Shown here: positions 33,409 through 42,252 of the stretch, piece after piece
Position numbering within the stretch: the stretch's first letter is position 1
Layout of the letters: each line of letters starts with the position of its first letter
Origin: Chloroflexota bacterium
Lineage (GTDB): Bacteria > Chloroflexota > Anaerolineae > Anaerolineales > Villigracilaceae
Direction: 5' to 3'
NCBI GenBank assembly: GCA_016223135.1
Contig: JACRPQ010000010.1
Span: 203,130-267,129 of the forward strand
DNA length: 64,000 nucleotides
Notes under the pieces: generated by a model
Told to the model about the DNA's origin: nothing
Database searches by the model: none
What the model saw: the letters and a program-made list of their open reading frames with translations, nothing else
Made by a program: the position numbers and the translations under genes

Positions 33409-36318
33409 ATGTCCAAATCCTTCAAACTCCTCCAGGAACAAATCGTCCCCGAACTGAACGCCACCGTCCGCTACTACGTCCACAAACGGACAGGCGCGCG
33501 CCTGCTCTCGGTCATCAACGACGACGAAAACAAGGTCTTCTCCATCAACTTCCGCACACCCCTGCATGACTCAACCGGCGTGGCGCACATCATCGAACAT
33601 TCCGTGCTGAACGGCTCGGAAAAGTACCCCGTCAAAGAGCCGTTTGTGGAATTGCTCAAAGGTTCGCTGGCGACCTTCATCAACGCCTTCACTTATCCCG
33701 ACAAGACCTGCTACCCCGTCGCCAGCCAAAACGTGCAAGACTTCTACAACCTGATTGACGTGTACATGGACGCCGTCCTCCACCCGCTCATCTCGGAACA
33801 GACGCTGATGCAGGAAGGCTGGCACTACGAACTGGAAGACCCATCCCAGCCGCTAAATTACAAAGGCGTGGTCTTCAACGAAATGAAAGGCGCGTACTCC
33901 TCCCCCGAAGGCGTGCTGGAAACAAAAATCATCAACTCGCTCTTCCCCAAACACGTCTATGGTGTGGATTCCGGCGGCGACCCGCGTCACATCCCCGAAC
34001 TGACCTACGAGAACTTCAAAGCCTTCCACGAAAAATACTACCATCCCTCCAACGCCTTCATCTTCTTCTACGGGAACGACGCCCCGGAAAAACGCCTCAA
34101 ACTCATGGAAGGCTATCTCAAACCGTACAAAAAATTGCGCGTCAAATCGCAAATTCCGCTCAAGAAGCCGTTCAAGCGTCCGAAAAAAGTGCAATACGCT
34201 TACGACGCCGGTCAAGATGCCGACATCAAAAAGAAACACTACCTCACCGTCAACTGGGTGCTGCCTGAAACATCCGACCCGGTGATGAACCTCAGTCTGC
34301 GCATCCTCGCCCACATCCTCATCGGCACGTCCGCCTCACCGCTCAAAAAAGCGCTGCTCGACTCCGGTCTTGGCGAAGACCTGACGGGTCTCGGACTCGA
34401 AGCCGACATACGTCAGATGATCTTCTCCACCGGGCTCAAAGGCACGCGCGCCCGCGACGCGAAGAAAATCGAAACGCTCATCTTCGACACGCTCGAACGC
34501 CTCGTCCGCGAAGGCATTGACCCCGATATGACCGCCGCCGCGCTCAACACAGTCGAATTTCGCCTGCGCGAAAACAACACCGGCTCCTTCCCGCGCGGCA
34601 TTGCGCTCATGCTGCGCGCCCTCAGCACCTGGCTCTACGACGACGACCCTTTCAAACTGCTCGCCTTTGAAGCGCCGCTCGAAGCCATCAAATCACGCCT
34701 CGCCAACGACGGGCGCTACTTCGAGAAACTCATCGAGACATATCTCCTGAACAACCCGCATCGAACCACGCTGCGCCTCATACCGGACCCGCAGCTGGGT
34801 CGCCGTTTCGAGGAAGAGGAGAAAACCCGACTGGCGCAAGTCCGCGAATCGTTGACGGAGGAACAGCTCGCGCAGATTGCGGAAAACACCCGTCAACTCA
34901 AGAAGCGGCAGGAGACTCCCGACTCGCCCGAAGCGCTCGCCAAACTTCCCAGCCTCAAACTCGAAGAACTCGACAAGCAAAGCAAGAACATTCCCATCGA
35001 AGTGACGGAGGCGCAAGAGACCAAAGTCTTGTATCATGACCTGTTCACCAACGGCATCGTCTATCTCGACCTTGGGTTCGACCTGCACGCTCTGCCCAAA
35101 GACCTTCTGCCGCTGACGGAAATCTTCGGACGCGCCCTGCTCGAAATGGGCACCGAAACCGAAGATTACGTCAAACTCGCCCAGCGCATCGGAAAAAGCA
35201 CCGGCGGAATCCGAGGCGAATCGGTCGCCGCAACCGTTTTCGGGTCCAGAGAGAGCGTGACGAAGTTGTTCCTGCGCGGCAAAGCGACGGTGGGACAGGC
35301 GTCCGAACTGTTGAACATCCTGCGCGACATCCTGCTCACGACAAAGTTCGACAACAAGGAGCGCTTCAAGCAAATCGTCCTCGAAGAAAAGGCGGGGATG
35401 GAAACCATGCTGATTCCGAGGGGACACATCTTCACCAACAAGCGGCTGAACGCGCAATTCAGCGAGGCGGGCTGGGCGCAAGACCAGATGAGCGGCATCG
35501 GCTATTTGTTCGCCCTGCGCGCGCTGGAAAAGGAAATCGAAAAGAATTGGTCTGCCGTGCTGGCGAAACTGGAGGCGATGCGCGAGGCGCTGGTCAACCG
35601 CAAGGCGCTGTTGTGCAACGTCACGCTCGACGCCACAAACTGGAACGCATTCAAACCGCAACTGGATGACTTCCTCGGCGCTCTGCCGCTCAAAGACTTT
35701 CACCCTTCGAGTTTCGATTTTCGACCTGCCCCTCAAAAGGAAGGCTTGGTCATCCCGGCGCAAGTCAATTACGTGGGCAAGGGCGCGAACTTGTACGACG
35801 TGGGTTATGAGCTGGACGGTTCCGCTCTCGTTGTAAACGGGTACATGCAAATGGCATACCTGTGGGAAAAAATCCGCGTGCAGGGAGGCGCCTACGGCGG
35901 CTTTTCCTCGTTCGATGACGCTTCCGGCGTGTTCGCCTTCCTTTCCTACCGCGACCCCAACATCGCCTCGACGCTCGAAAACTACGACAAAGCCGGCGCG
36001 TTCTTGAAGAGCCTCGATTCCTCCCGCCTGACCGACAAGGAGTTGACCAAAGCCATCATCGCCGCCATCGGCGACCTGGACGCCTACCAACTGCCCGACG
36101 CCAAGGGCTACACTTCGATGATGCGTTATCTCACCGGGCGCACGGACGAAATGCGGCAGGAAATTCGCGAAGAGGTGCTTTCGACCAACGGCGAGGATTT
36201 CATCGCTTTTGGCGAAGTGTTGGAAAAAGCCGCACAATCCGATGCAGTGGCGGTGATGGGCTCGCAGAGCGCGCTGGAAGAGGCGGGTGTCGGGTTGAAG
36301 GTGACGAAGGTTTTGTAA
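33409..36318 (+). CDS. M16C zinc metallopeptidase (PreP/presequence protease-like)
   Basis: A 969-residue two-halved peptidase. The inverted zinc motif HIIEHSVLNGSEKYP (HxxEH at about residue 62) and the distal Glu in GVVFNEMKGAYSSPE (about residue 158) are intact, and the length matches PreP/Cym1 enzymes, which digest short unstructured peptides inside a closed chamber. A repeat-like TTCGAGT/TTCGATT/TTCGACC run (35706-35727) lies in frame near residue 770. Its position between two subunits of a molybdenum hydroxylase is unusual. A GAAAGG site lies before the ATG. Likely cytoplasmic, since no signal peptide is seen. Confidence 0.93.
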   Translation: MSKSFKLLQEQIVPELNATVRYYVHKRTGARLLSVINDDENKVFSINFRTPLHDSTGVAHIIEHSVLNGSEKYPVKEPFVELLKGSLATFINAFTYPDKTCYPVASQNVQDFYNLIDVYMDAVLHPLISEQTLMQEGWHYELEDPSQPLNYKGVVFNEMKGAYSSPEGVLETKIINSLFPKHVYGVDSGGDPRHIPELTYENFKAFHEKYYHPSNAFIFFYGNDAPEKRLKLMEGYLKPYKKLRVKSQIPLKKPFKRPKKVQYAYDAGQDADIKKKHYLTVNWVLPETSDPVMNLSLRILAHILIGTSASPLKKALLDSGLGEDLTGLGLEADIRQMIFSTGLKGTRARDAKKIETLIFDTLERLVREGIDPDMTAAALNTVEFRLRENNTGSFPRGIALMLRALSTWLYDDDPFKLLAFEAPLEAIKSRLANDGRYFEKLIETYLLNNPHRTTLRLIPDPQLGRRFEEEEKTRLAQVRESLTEEQLAQIAENTRQLKKRQETPDSPEALAKLPSLKLEELDKQSKNIPIEVTEAQETKVLYHDLFTNGIVYLDLGFDLHALPKDLLPLTEIFGRALLEMGTETEDYVKLAQRIGKSTGGIRGESVAATVFGSRESVTKLFLRGKATVGQASELLNILRDILLTTKFDNKERFKQIVLEEKAGMETMLIPRGHIFTNKRLNAQFSEAGWAQDQMSGIGYLFALRALEKEIEKNWSAVLAKLEAMREALVNRKALLCNVTLDATNWNAFKPQLDDFLGALPLKDFHPSSFDFRPAPQKEGLVIPAQVNYVGKGANLYDVGYELDGSALVVNGYMQMAYLWEKIRVQGGAYGGFSSFDDASGVFAFLSYRDPNIASTLENYDKAGAFLKSLDSSRLTDKELTKAIIAAIGDLDAYQLPDAKGYTSMMRYLTGRTDEMRQEIREEVLSTNGEDFIAFGEVLEKAAQSDAVAVMGSQSALEEAGVGLKVTKVL

Positions 36319-36320
36319 GC

Positions 36321-36376
36321 AAGTCAAGGGTCGAAGGTCAAAAGTCAGACGCTTGACCTTTGACTTTCGACGATTA
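36321..36376. repeat. Short inverted repeat of 7-bp words between peptidase and Mo hydroxylase genes
   Basis: GGTCGAAGGTCAAAAGTC on the left and GACCTTTGACTTTCGAC on the right form an imperfect hairpin, directly before the AGGAG site of the next gene. Confidence 0.7.
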
Positions 36377-36386
36377 GGAGCTCTCC

Positions 36387-39300
36387 ATGCATCTCACCCT
36401 CCACATCAACGGCATTGATCACGAACTCGAAGTCCCCGCGCACACCACGCTGCTGGCGGCATTGCGCGGACTGGGCTTTCACGGCGTCAAATTTGGCGAT
36501 GAGCACGGCTTGACCGGCGCGGATACCCTCCTGCTGGATGGCAAACCCGTGAACGCCGGTTCGCTGCTCGCGGCGCAGGCGGAAGGTCACAAGATTGCCA
36601 CCATCGAAGCGCTTGGCGAACATCCCGAACAGGGATGGAAGCAAACAGGCGGGCTTCATCCCCTGCAAAAAGCCTTCGTCGAATCGGGCGCGATCCAGTG
36701 CGGCTACTGCACGCCCGCGCAGATTCTCGCGGCGAAGGCATTGCTCGATAAAAATCCCAACCCAAGCGAAGCGGAAGTCCGTGAGGCGATTGCCGGCGTG
36801 TTGTGCCGCTGCACGGGGTATCTCAAGCCGGTGCAGGCGGTGATGAAAGCGGCGGCGGAACTTCGCGGAGAAGTGAGCAGTGATCAGTTATCAGTGGGCA
36901 GTGGGCAGTTACCTGTTCAAACCGATACGCCGCCAGGCGAGAAATTGATTGCGGATGACTGGTCACTGACCGCTACCAAAATTGCTCCCAAAGTAATTCT
37001 CGCCCCTCAAACCGAACAATGGCAAACGGTGGGCAAGCCCGAGGTCAAGGTGGATGCGGTCAAGCTCGTGCAGGGCAAGCCCGCCTTCGCGGCAGACCTC
37101 GAAAAGCGCGGACTGCTCCACGCCAAAGTCCTGCGTTCGCCGCACGCCCACGCGCGCATCAAACGCATTGACGCCAGCAAAGCGCGCGCGCTCGAAGGAG
37201 TCGCCGCCGTGCTGACCTGGCAGGACATCCCGCGCGTCGTCTATTCCACCGCCGGGCAGTCCGACCCGATACCGGGTCCGCTCGATACGTTCTCGCTCGA
37301 CAACAAAGTCCGCTTCGTGGGCGACCGCGTGGCGTTCGTCGCGGCGGAGACGCCCGAAATCGCGGAGCAGGCGCTTTCGCTCATCGAAGTCGAATACGAA
37401 GTCCTGCCCGCGATTCTCGATTCGCGCGAAGCGCTCGATAACCCCGTGAAGATTCACGACGAACCCGAATACGTCAACTTCGCCGACTCCAACCCCGAGA
37501 AAAATCTCGCCGCGCACATCCGCATTGACATCGGCGACGTGGAAAAGGGATTCGCCGAAGCGGATGAAATCTTCGAGGCTGAGTATGAAGTACCGAAGGT
37601 TCAGCAGGCGCACATCGAGCCGCACGTCTGTGTGACGTATTGGGATGAGGACGACCGCCTCGTCATCCGGACCTCGACTCAGGTCCCGTTTCATGTGAGG
37701 CGTCAACTCGCCCCCGTGCTGGGGCTGCCCATCAAGCGCATCCGCGTCATCAAGCCGCGCATCGGCGGCGGATTCGGCGGCAAGCAGGAAGTGCTGATGG
37801 AAGACGTCGCCGCGCACCTGACGATTGCCACAGGACGCCCCGTCATGTACGAGTACACGCGCGAGGAGGAGTTTACGGCGGCGCGCTCGCGTCACCCGAT
37901 GCGAATCAAAATGAAGACCGGCGTCAAGCGCGACGGCACCATCACCGCCAACGCCATGTATGCACTTTCGGACACGGGCGCCTACGGCTGTCACGCGCTG
38001 ACCGTGACCGGCAACACGGGTCACAAAGCAATGGCGCTCTACGTCGGCGACGGCGAGTATCGCAAGAGTCCCAACATCCGCTTTTACGCGGACGTGGTGT
38101 ACACCAACACGCCGCCCGCCGGGGCATATCGCGGCTACGGTGTGCCGCAGGGATTCTGGCCCCTCGAGCGCCACATGGAAAAGATCGCGCGGGCGATGGG
38201 CTTCGACCCGATTGAATTCCGCTTGAAGAACGCCATCCGCCCTGGCGAGTATCATCCTTTCAGCACGGCATGGAACGAAGGACGCGAGCCGCGCCCGGAA
38301 ATCATCCACACGGTGGGGTTGGAGCAATGCGTGGCGCAGGGCAAAGCCGCGATTGGATGGGATGAGAAGTTTGGGAATGAGGCGTGGCACAACCCGTCAA
38401 AAGTCGAAAGTCGAAAGTCGGGCGGCGCGACCCTTGACTTGCGACCTTCGACCCGACGGGGCATCGGCGTCGCATTCGTCATGCAAGGCACCGCCATCCC
38501 CTACCTGGACATGGGCGGGGCTTCGATCAAGATGAACGATGACGGCTCGTTCAATCTGCTCGTCGGCGCGACCGACCTCGGCACAGGCTCGGACACGGTC
38601 TTGGCTCAGATGGCAGCCGAAGTGCTGGGCGTGCCGCTGGAGGACATCCTCGTTTACTCCTCCGACACCGACTTCACGCCGTTCGATAAAGGCGCGTATG
38701 CCTCTTCCACCACCTACATTTCCGGCACAGCCGTCGTCAAAGCCGCGCAGATTTGCGCCGAGCGCATCAAACTCCGCGCCGCGAAGATGCTGAATACACA
38801 GGTAGACAGGTATACAGGTACACAGGTGAAGGCGGAGGAGATTCGGCTGGCTGATCGCAAGGCGTATGCTCCTGATGGGAGAAGCGTTACTCTCGCCGAA
38901 ATCGCCCTCGACACGCTCCACCACAACAACCAGGAACAAATCATGGGCGTGGCAAGTTACGTCTCGCCTTCCTCCCCGCCGCCCTTCGCGGCGCAGTTCG
39001 CCGAGGTGACCGTGGACACGGAAACCGGTCAGGTCACGGTGGATAAACTGGTCATGGCAGTCGATTCGGGCGTCATCGTCAATCCGCTCACCGCCTCCGG
39101 TCAAATCGAGGGCGGGATGACTCAAGCCCTCGGCTATGCCGTCTGCGAAGAGATGACCTGGGACGAGCGGGGGCTCATCCGTCAGCGCGACTTCGACCGC
39201 TACCACATCTTCCGCGCCGACGAAATGCCCGAACTGCAAACCATCTTCGTGGAAACGTTCGAGCCGAGTCACCCGTTTGGGGTCAAGGCGGTGGCGGAAA

Positions 39301-39419
39301 TCCCGATGGACGGCGTCGCCCCGGCGGTTGGCAATGCCGTGCTGGACGCGGTGGGCGTCAACGTGGACGATAATCCCATCACGCCGGAGAAGGTGTGGCG
39401 GGCGATAAAGGGAAAATAA
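36387..39419 (+). CDS. Fused [2Fe-2S]/molybdopterin-binding aldehyde or xanthine oxidoreductase
   Basis: A 1010-residue fusion. Residues 1-160 are the CoxS-type part: plant-type ferredoxin domain (normally with CxxxxCGxC, here strikingly lacking those Cys: FHGVKFGDEHGLTGADTLLLDGKP) and the second cluster domain QCGYCTPAQILAAKALL with VLCRCTGYLKP, intact. A linker made of repeat sequence (36875-36975) follows, then the large Mo subunit (about 205-1010) with KVLRSPHAHARI, IGGGFGGKQE, PAGAYRGYGVPQ and a C-terminal GVKAVAEIPMDGVAPAVGNAV. Desulfovibrio Mop has the same order. Two further repeat insertions are at 38396-38453 and 38795-38829. Loss of the N-terminal cluster ligands is real by my reading and may change electron transfer. 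Confidence 0.88.
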   Translation: MHLTLHINGIDHELEVPAHTTLLAALRGLGFHGVKFGDEHGLTGADTLLLDGKPVNAGSLLAAQAEGHKIATIEALGEHPEQGWKQTGGLHPLQKAFVESGAIQCGYCTPAQILAAKALLDKNPNPSEAEVREAIAGVLCRCTGYLKPVQAVMKAAAELRGEVSSDQLSVGSGQLPVQTDTPPGEKLIADDWSLTATKIAPKVILAPQTEQWQTVGKPEVKVDAVKLVQGKPAFAADLEKRGLLHAKVLRSPHAHARIKRIDASKARALEGVAAVLTWQDIPRVVYSTAGQSDPIPGPLDTFSLDNKVRFVGDRVAFVAAETPEIAEQALSLIEVEYEVLPAILDSREALDNPVKIHDEPEYVNFADSNPEKNLAAHIRIDIGDVEKGFAEADEIFEAEYEVPKVQQAHIEPHVCVTYWDEDDRLVIRTSTQVPFHVRRQLAPVLGLPIKRIRVIKPRIGGGFGGKQEVLMEDVAAHLTIATGRPVMYEYTREEEFTAARSRHPMRIKMKTGVKRDGTITANAMYALSDTGAYGCHALTVTGNTGHKAMALYVGDGEYRKSPNIRFYADVVYTNTPPAGAYRGYGVPQGFWPLERHMEKIARAMGFDPIEFRLKNAIRPGEYHPFSTAWNEGREPRPEIIHTVGLEQCVAQGKAAIGWDEKFGNEAWHNPSKVESRKSGGATLDLRPSTRRGIGVAFVMQGTAIPYLDMGGASIKMNDDGSFNLLVGATDLGTGSDTVLAQMAAEVLGVPLEDILVYSSDTDFTPFDKGAYASSTTYISGTAVVKAAQICAERIKLRAAKMLNTQVDRYTGTQVKAEEIRLADRKAYAPDGRSVTLAEIALDTLHHNNQEQIMGVASYVSPSSPPPFAAQFAEVTVDTETGQVTVDKLVMAVDSGVIVNPLTASGQIEGGMTQALGYAVCEEMTWDERGLIRQRDFDRYHIFRADEMPELQTIFVETFEPSHPFGVKAVAEIPMDGVAPAVGNAVLDAVGVNVDDNPITPEKVWRAIKGK
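36872..36980 (+). repeat. Repeat-derived linker in the fused Mo hydroxylase gene
   Basis: Words of the type GTGATCA, GTTATCA, GTGGGCA (36875-36911) and a partly inverted match ACTGGTCACTGACC near 36957-36970. Encodes about 35 residues joining the Fe-S and Mo parts. Confidence 0.75.
38396..38453 (+). repeat. In-frame inverted repeat of AAGTCGA words in the Mo hydroxylase gene
   Basis: Left half repeats AAGTCGA three times; right half (CTTGACTTGCGACCTTCGACC, shown here only in part by its words TTGACTT and TTCGACC) is roughly its inverse. It encodes about 19 residues (SKVESRKSGG... DLRPSTR). Confidence 0.8.
38795..38829 (+). repeat. In-frame 8-bp tandem repeat in the Mo hydroxylase gene
   Basis: Four units of the type CAGGTAGA / CAGGTATA / CAGGTACA, encoding TQVDRYTGTQVK. 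Confidence 0.8.
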
Positions 39420-39431
39420 GCTTCGAGTATC

Positions 39432-40517
39432 TCAGAGCCATTCTATCCGGTTGCGTCCCTTGCTCTTGGCGGCGTACAGCGCCTGGTCGGCGCGGAAGAA
39501 GAGTCTTTCGAAGGTATCCCCCCGCTGGTAATCAGAGCCGCCAAACGAGCAGGTCACGCGCAAGCCGTTCACAAAAACCTGGCTTTCAATGTTGCGGCGC
39601 AGGCGTTCGATAGTCTGAATGTGAGCGGCAGTGTTGCCATCCTGAAGCAGGATGACAAATTCTTCGCCGCCCCAGCGCCCTATCAGGTCGCGCTCCCGCA
39701 AGCAGCCTTTGAATAAAGCGACTGTTTCGCGCAGGATGGCGTCGCCTGTATCGTGACCGTAGGTATCATTGATAAGTTTGAAGAAATCAAGATCAGCCAC
39801 TACCAGCCCCAGCTGGATGCTGGGTTCGGTCATGCGTTTTTCAATCATCTGGCTGAGGGCGCGGCGGTTGGGAACGCCGGTCAGCGGGTCGAGATAAGCC
39901 AGGGTTTCCACATGGAGCGCGCGGTTTTGGGTTTCTATCAAGTCGTCTTTGGCTTTCGCAAGGATGAGCGTGATGAAGGCTACCGCTATCAGGCGCGTTT
40001 CCAGCCGGAAAAATTCACGCAGAATCTCATCGGAAAATCCGGAAAACAGCGGCAGGGTGACCAGTAAAAACAGGACAATTTGCCCTATGCAAATCCACAA
40101 GGCTATTCGACGCTCGAAGAAAATATAAACCAAGATGAAACCAATGGCGCTGGACCAAAAAACGGCTTGGATTTCGCCAGACCAATTGCCCAGTTCATGC
40201 GATGAAGGGTTATATAGAAGATAGATATACTTGCTAAGCAAAAAAGCAAAGTTGACCAAAATGATGAACCGCTCGATCCAGCGCAGCGGAATGTTGGGGT
40301 TGAGCAAGCCGATGCCGGCAATCACCAAACCTACCAGCAATCCGCCGTAAATAACGCGCCAGAAAAAAATATCGAAGTGCAGCAGCCAGGTCCAGGTGAT
40401 GACCGGCAGGCTCAGGAGGACTGCCCACAGGTAAGCGTGTCGTTTGAATTTATTCTGTTTCCGAAAGACAGTGCGCAAACCAGCAGGGGACGGAACGGCA
40501 GGGCGGGAAAATTTCAT
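39432..40517 (-). CDS. Membrane-bound diguanylate cyclase
   Basis: A 361-residue protein with about six N-terminal hydrophobic segments (residues 28-185) and a GGDEF domain (about 205-361): LTGVPNRRALSQMI, DLDFFKLINDTYGHDTGDAIL, and the active site RWGGEEFVILLQDG. The GGEEF form is competent for making cyclic di-GMP. An RxxD inhibitory site five residues upstream is present as RERD (CLRERDLIG). The sensor part has no recognised fold. It is tail to tail with the Mo hydroxylase gene, only 12 nt apart. Confidence 0.92.
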   Translation of the reverse strand: MKFSRPAVPSPAGLRTVFRKQNKFKRHAYLWAVLLSLPVITWTWLLHFDIFFWRVIYGGLLVGLVIAGIGLLNPNIPLRWIERFIILVNFAFLLSKYIYLLYNPSSHELGNWSGEIQAVFWSSAIGFILVYIFFERRIALWICIGQIVLFLLVTLPLFSGFSDEILREFFRLETRLIAVAFITLILAKAKDDLIETQNRALHVETLAYLDPLTGVPNRRALSQMIEKRMTEPSIQLGLVVADLDFFKLINDTYGHDTGDAILRETVALFKGCLRERDLIGRWGGEEFVILLQDGNTAAHIQTIERLRRNIESQVFVNGLRVTCSFGGSDYQRGDTFERLFFRADQALYAAKSKGRNRIEWL

Positions 40518-40600
40518 TTCACTTCATCTCTCTCCATTAGTTTGACGAGCCGCTCGATCATCTGTACCAAAATTTCATTGGGTAAGGTACAATCATTTCG

Positions 40601-40696
40601 ATGGTCATGGTCATTATTCTTTCTGAAGCGGCTCTTCCCGAAAGTATATACCAAGTTACGTCCGAAAAAAATGTGGAGGCGCTGAGGACAAAATAA
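40601..40696 (+). CDS. Small leaderless ORF upstream of the rhomboid gene
   Basis: A 31-codon ORF (MVMVIILSEAALPES, then IYQVTSEKNVEALRTK) that starts 7 nt after a TACAAT box (40588-40593), the spacing of other leaderless genes in the window, and stops 14 nt before the rhomboid ATG. It could be a small protein, a leader ORF that couples translation to rhomboid, or chance. No family recognised. Confidence 0.4.
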   Translation: MVMVIILSEAALPESIYQVTSEKNVEALRTK

Positions 40697-40710
40697 CCAA
40701 AAGGAACGCC

Positions 40711-41409
40711 ATGCTCCCCCTCAAAGATACCATTCCATCCCGCTCCTTTCCGATTGTCAATTGGACGCTGATTGCCGCCAACGTGCTTGCTTTTTTGTGG
40801 CTGGCAGACGCCGGCGCAGGCAGCGAAAGGCTGGTCGCCTCTTTTGCGCTGATCCCCAAACGCTTCCTGCTGGACCTCGCCAACCCCTACGAATATCTGA
40901 CGTTATTCACCTCCATGTTCATGCACGGCGGCTGGGCGCACCTGTTCAGCAACATGCTGGCGCTCTACATCTTCGGCGATAACGTGGAAGACCGCATGGG
41001 AAGCGGACGTTATCTGCTGTTCTATCTGCTCTCCGGCGCAGCCGCCGCCTTTGTTCACATTTTCTTCAACCCTCTTTCGCCCGTTCCCACCATAGGCGCG
41101 AGCGGCGCGATCAGCGGCGTGCTTGCCGCTTACCTGATCTTTTTCCCCACCGCGCGAGTCATTACCCTGATTCCCGTCTTCTTCCTGCCGTGGTTTGTGG
41201 AAATCCCCGCCCTGTTCTACCTGGGAATGTGGTTCTTCTCTCAATTGTTCAACGGACTGTTTTCCGTGATGGCGGGCGTCCAAGCCTTCGGCGGCGTCGC
41301 CTGGTGGGCGCACGTGGGCGGATTTGCGGCAGGACTCTTCCTGGCGCCCTTCTTTGCCCGCCGCCGTTACGTCCGCCGCATCTACATTGACGAGTATTAT
41401 CCCTGGTAA
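40711..41409 (+). CDS. Rhomboid family intramembrane serine protease
   Basis: A 232-residue protein with six or seven membrane segments. The catalytic Ser is in GASGAISGVLAAY (about residue 130) and the catalytic His in WWAHVGGFAAGLFLAPFF (about residue 195); HGGWAHLFSNMLALYIFGDNVED is the usual L1/H2 block. It cuts other membrane proteins within the bilayer. AAAGGA precedes the ATG. The SDH-type protease gene follows after 19 nt, giving a pair of membrane-associated proteases. Confidence 0.93.
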   Translation: MLPLKDTIPSRSFPIVNWTLIAANVLAFLWLADAGAGSERLVASFALIPKRFLLDLANPYEYLTLFTSMFMHGGWAHLFSNMLALYIFGDNVEDRMGSGRYLLFYLLSGAAAAFVHIFFNPLSPVPTIGASGAISGVLAAYLIFFPTARVITLIPVFFLPWFVEIPALFYLGMWFFSQLFNGLFSVMAGVQAFGGVAWWAHVGGFAAGLFLAPFFARRRYVRRIYIDEYYPW

Positions 41410-41428
41410 TCTCACATAGGAGACTTTC

Positions 41429-42244
41429 ATGGACTTTGTATCCCTCATCTGGCTGTTCTTCGTCATCTCCTCGCTTCAACCCGTCATTCGTCAGCGCATG
41501 TTGGACATGGCGCGTCAGCGATTGCTTCAACAATTGGAACAGAAACGGAAGAGCCGCGTCATCGTCCTCATCCACCGCCAGGAAACGTTGAGCCTGCTCG
41601 GCTTCCCCTTGGTGCGCTACATCAACATTGAAGACTCCGAAGCCGTGCTGCGCGCCATCAAGATGACCGACAACGACGTGCCGATCGACCTCATCCTGCA
41701 CACGCCCGGCGGATTGGTGCTTGCTGCCGAGCAGATTGCCCTCGCGCTGCGCAAACACCCCGCCAAGGTGACGGTCTTCGTGCCGCATTACGCCATGTCG
41801 GGCGGGACGCTCATCGCCCTCGCCGCTGACCAAATCGTCATGGACGAGAACGCGGTTCTCGGTCCGGTGGACCCGCAGCTGGGTCAGCATCCCGCCGCGT
41901 CCATCCTCAAAGTCCTCGAACGCAAACCCATCGCCGAGATTGACGACGAGACGCTCATCATGGCAGACATCGCCGAAAAAGCCATCCGCCAGGTCAAACG
42001 CACGGTGAGCGAACTTTTGCAGGACAAAATGCCCGCCGAAAAAGCCGACCAACTTGCCACTACGCTTGCCAGCGGCACATGGACGCACGATTACCCCATC
42101 ACGGTCACAGAGGCGCAGGGACTGGGCTTGCCGGTCAGCACAGACATGCCGGCGGAGATTTATCAAATCATGGCGCTCTACCCGCAAACCGCCCAGCGCC
42201 GCCCCTCCGTGGAATACATCCCCGCCCCGCGCACGAGGAATTAA
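41429..42244 (+). CDS. SDH-family (ClpP/SppA-fold) serine protease, membrane-anchored
   Basis: A 271-residue protein with one N-terminal hydrophobic segment (FVSLIWLFFVISSL) and a crotonase/ClpP-fold domain: DLILHTPGGLVLAAEQIALAL, then the catalytic Ser in HYAMSGGTLIALAADQIVMDENAVLGPVDPQLGQ (written in two halves, about residues 113-145). The serine dehydrogenase proteinase family (PF01972 type) matches. Substrates are unknown. It probably acts with the rhomboid protein upstream. AGGAG lies before the ATG. Confidence 0.88.
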   Translation: MDFVSLIWLFFVISSLQPVIRQRMLDMARQRLLQQLEQKRKSRVIVLIHRQETLSLLGFPLVRYINIEDSEAVLRAIKMTDNDVPIDLILHTPGGLVLAAEQIALALRKHPAKVTVFVPHYAMSGGTLIALAADQIVMDENAVLGPVDPQLGQHPAASILKVLERKPIAEIDDETLIMADIAEKAIRQVKRTVSELLQDKMPAEKADQLATTLASGTWTHDYPITVTEAQGLGLPVSTDMPAEIYQIMALYPQTAQRRPSVEYIPAPRTRN

Positions 42245-42252
42245 AAACGCTT

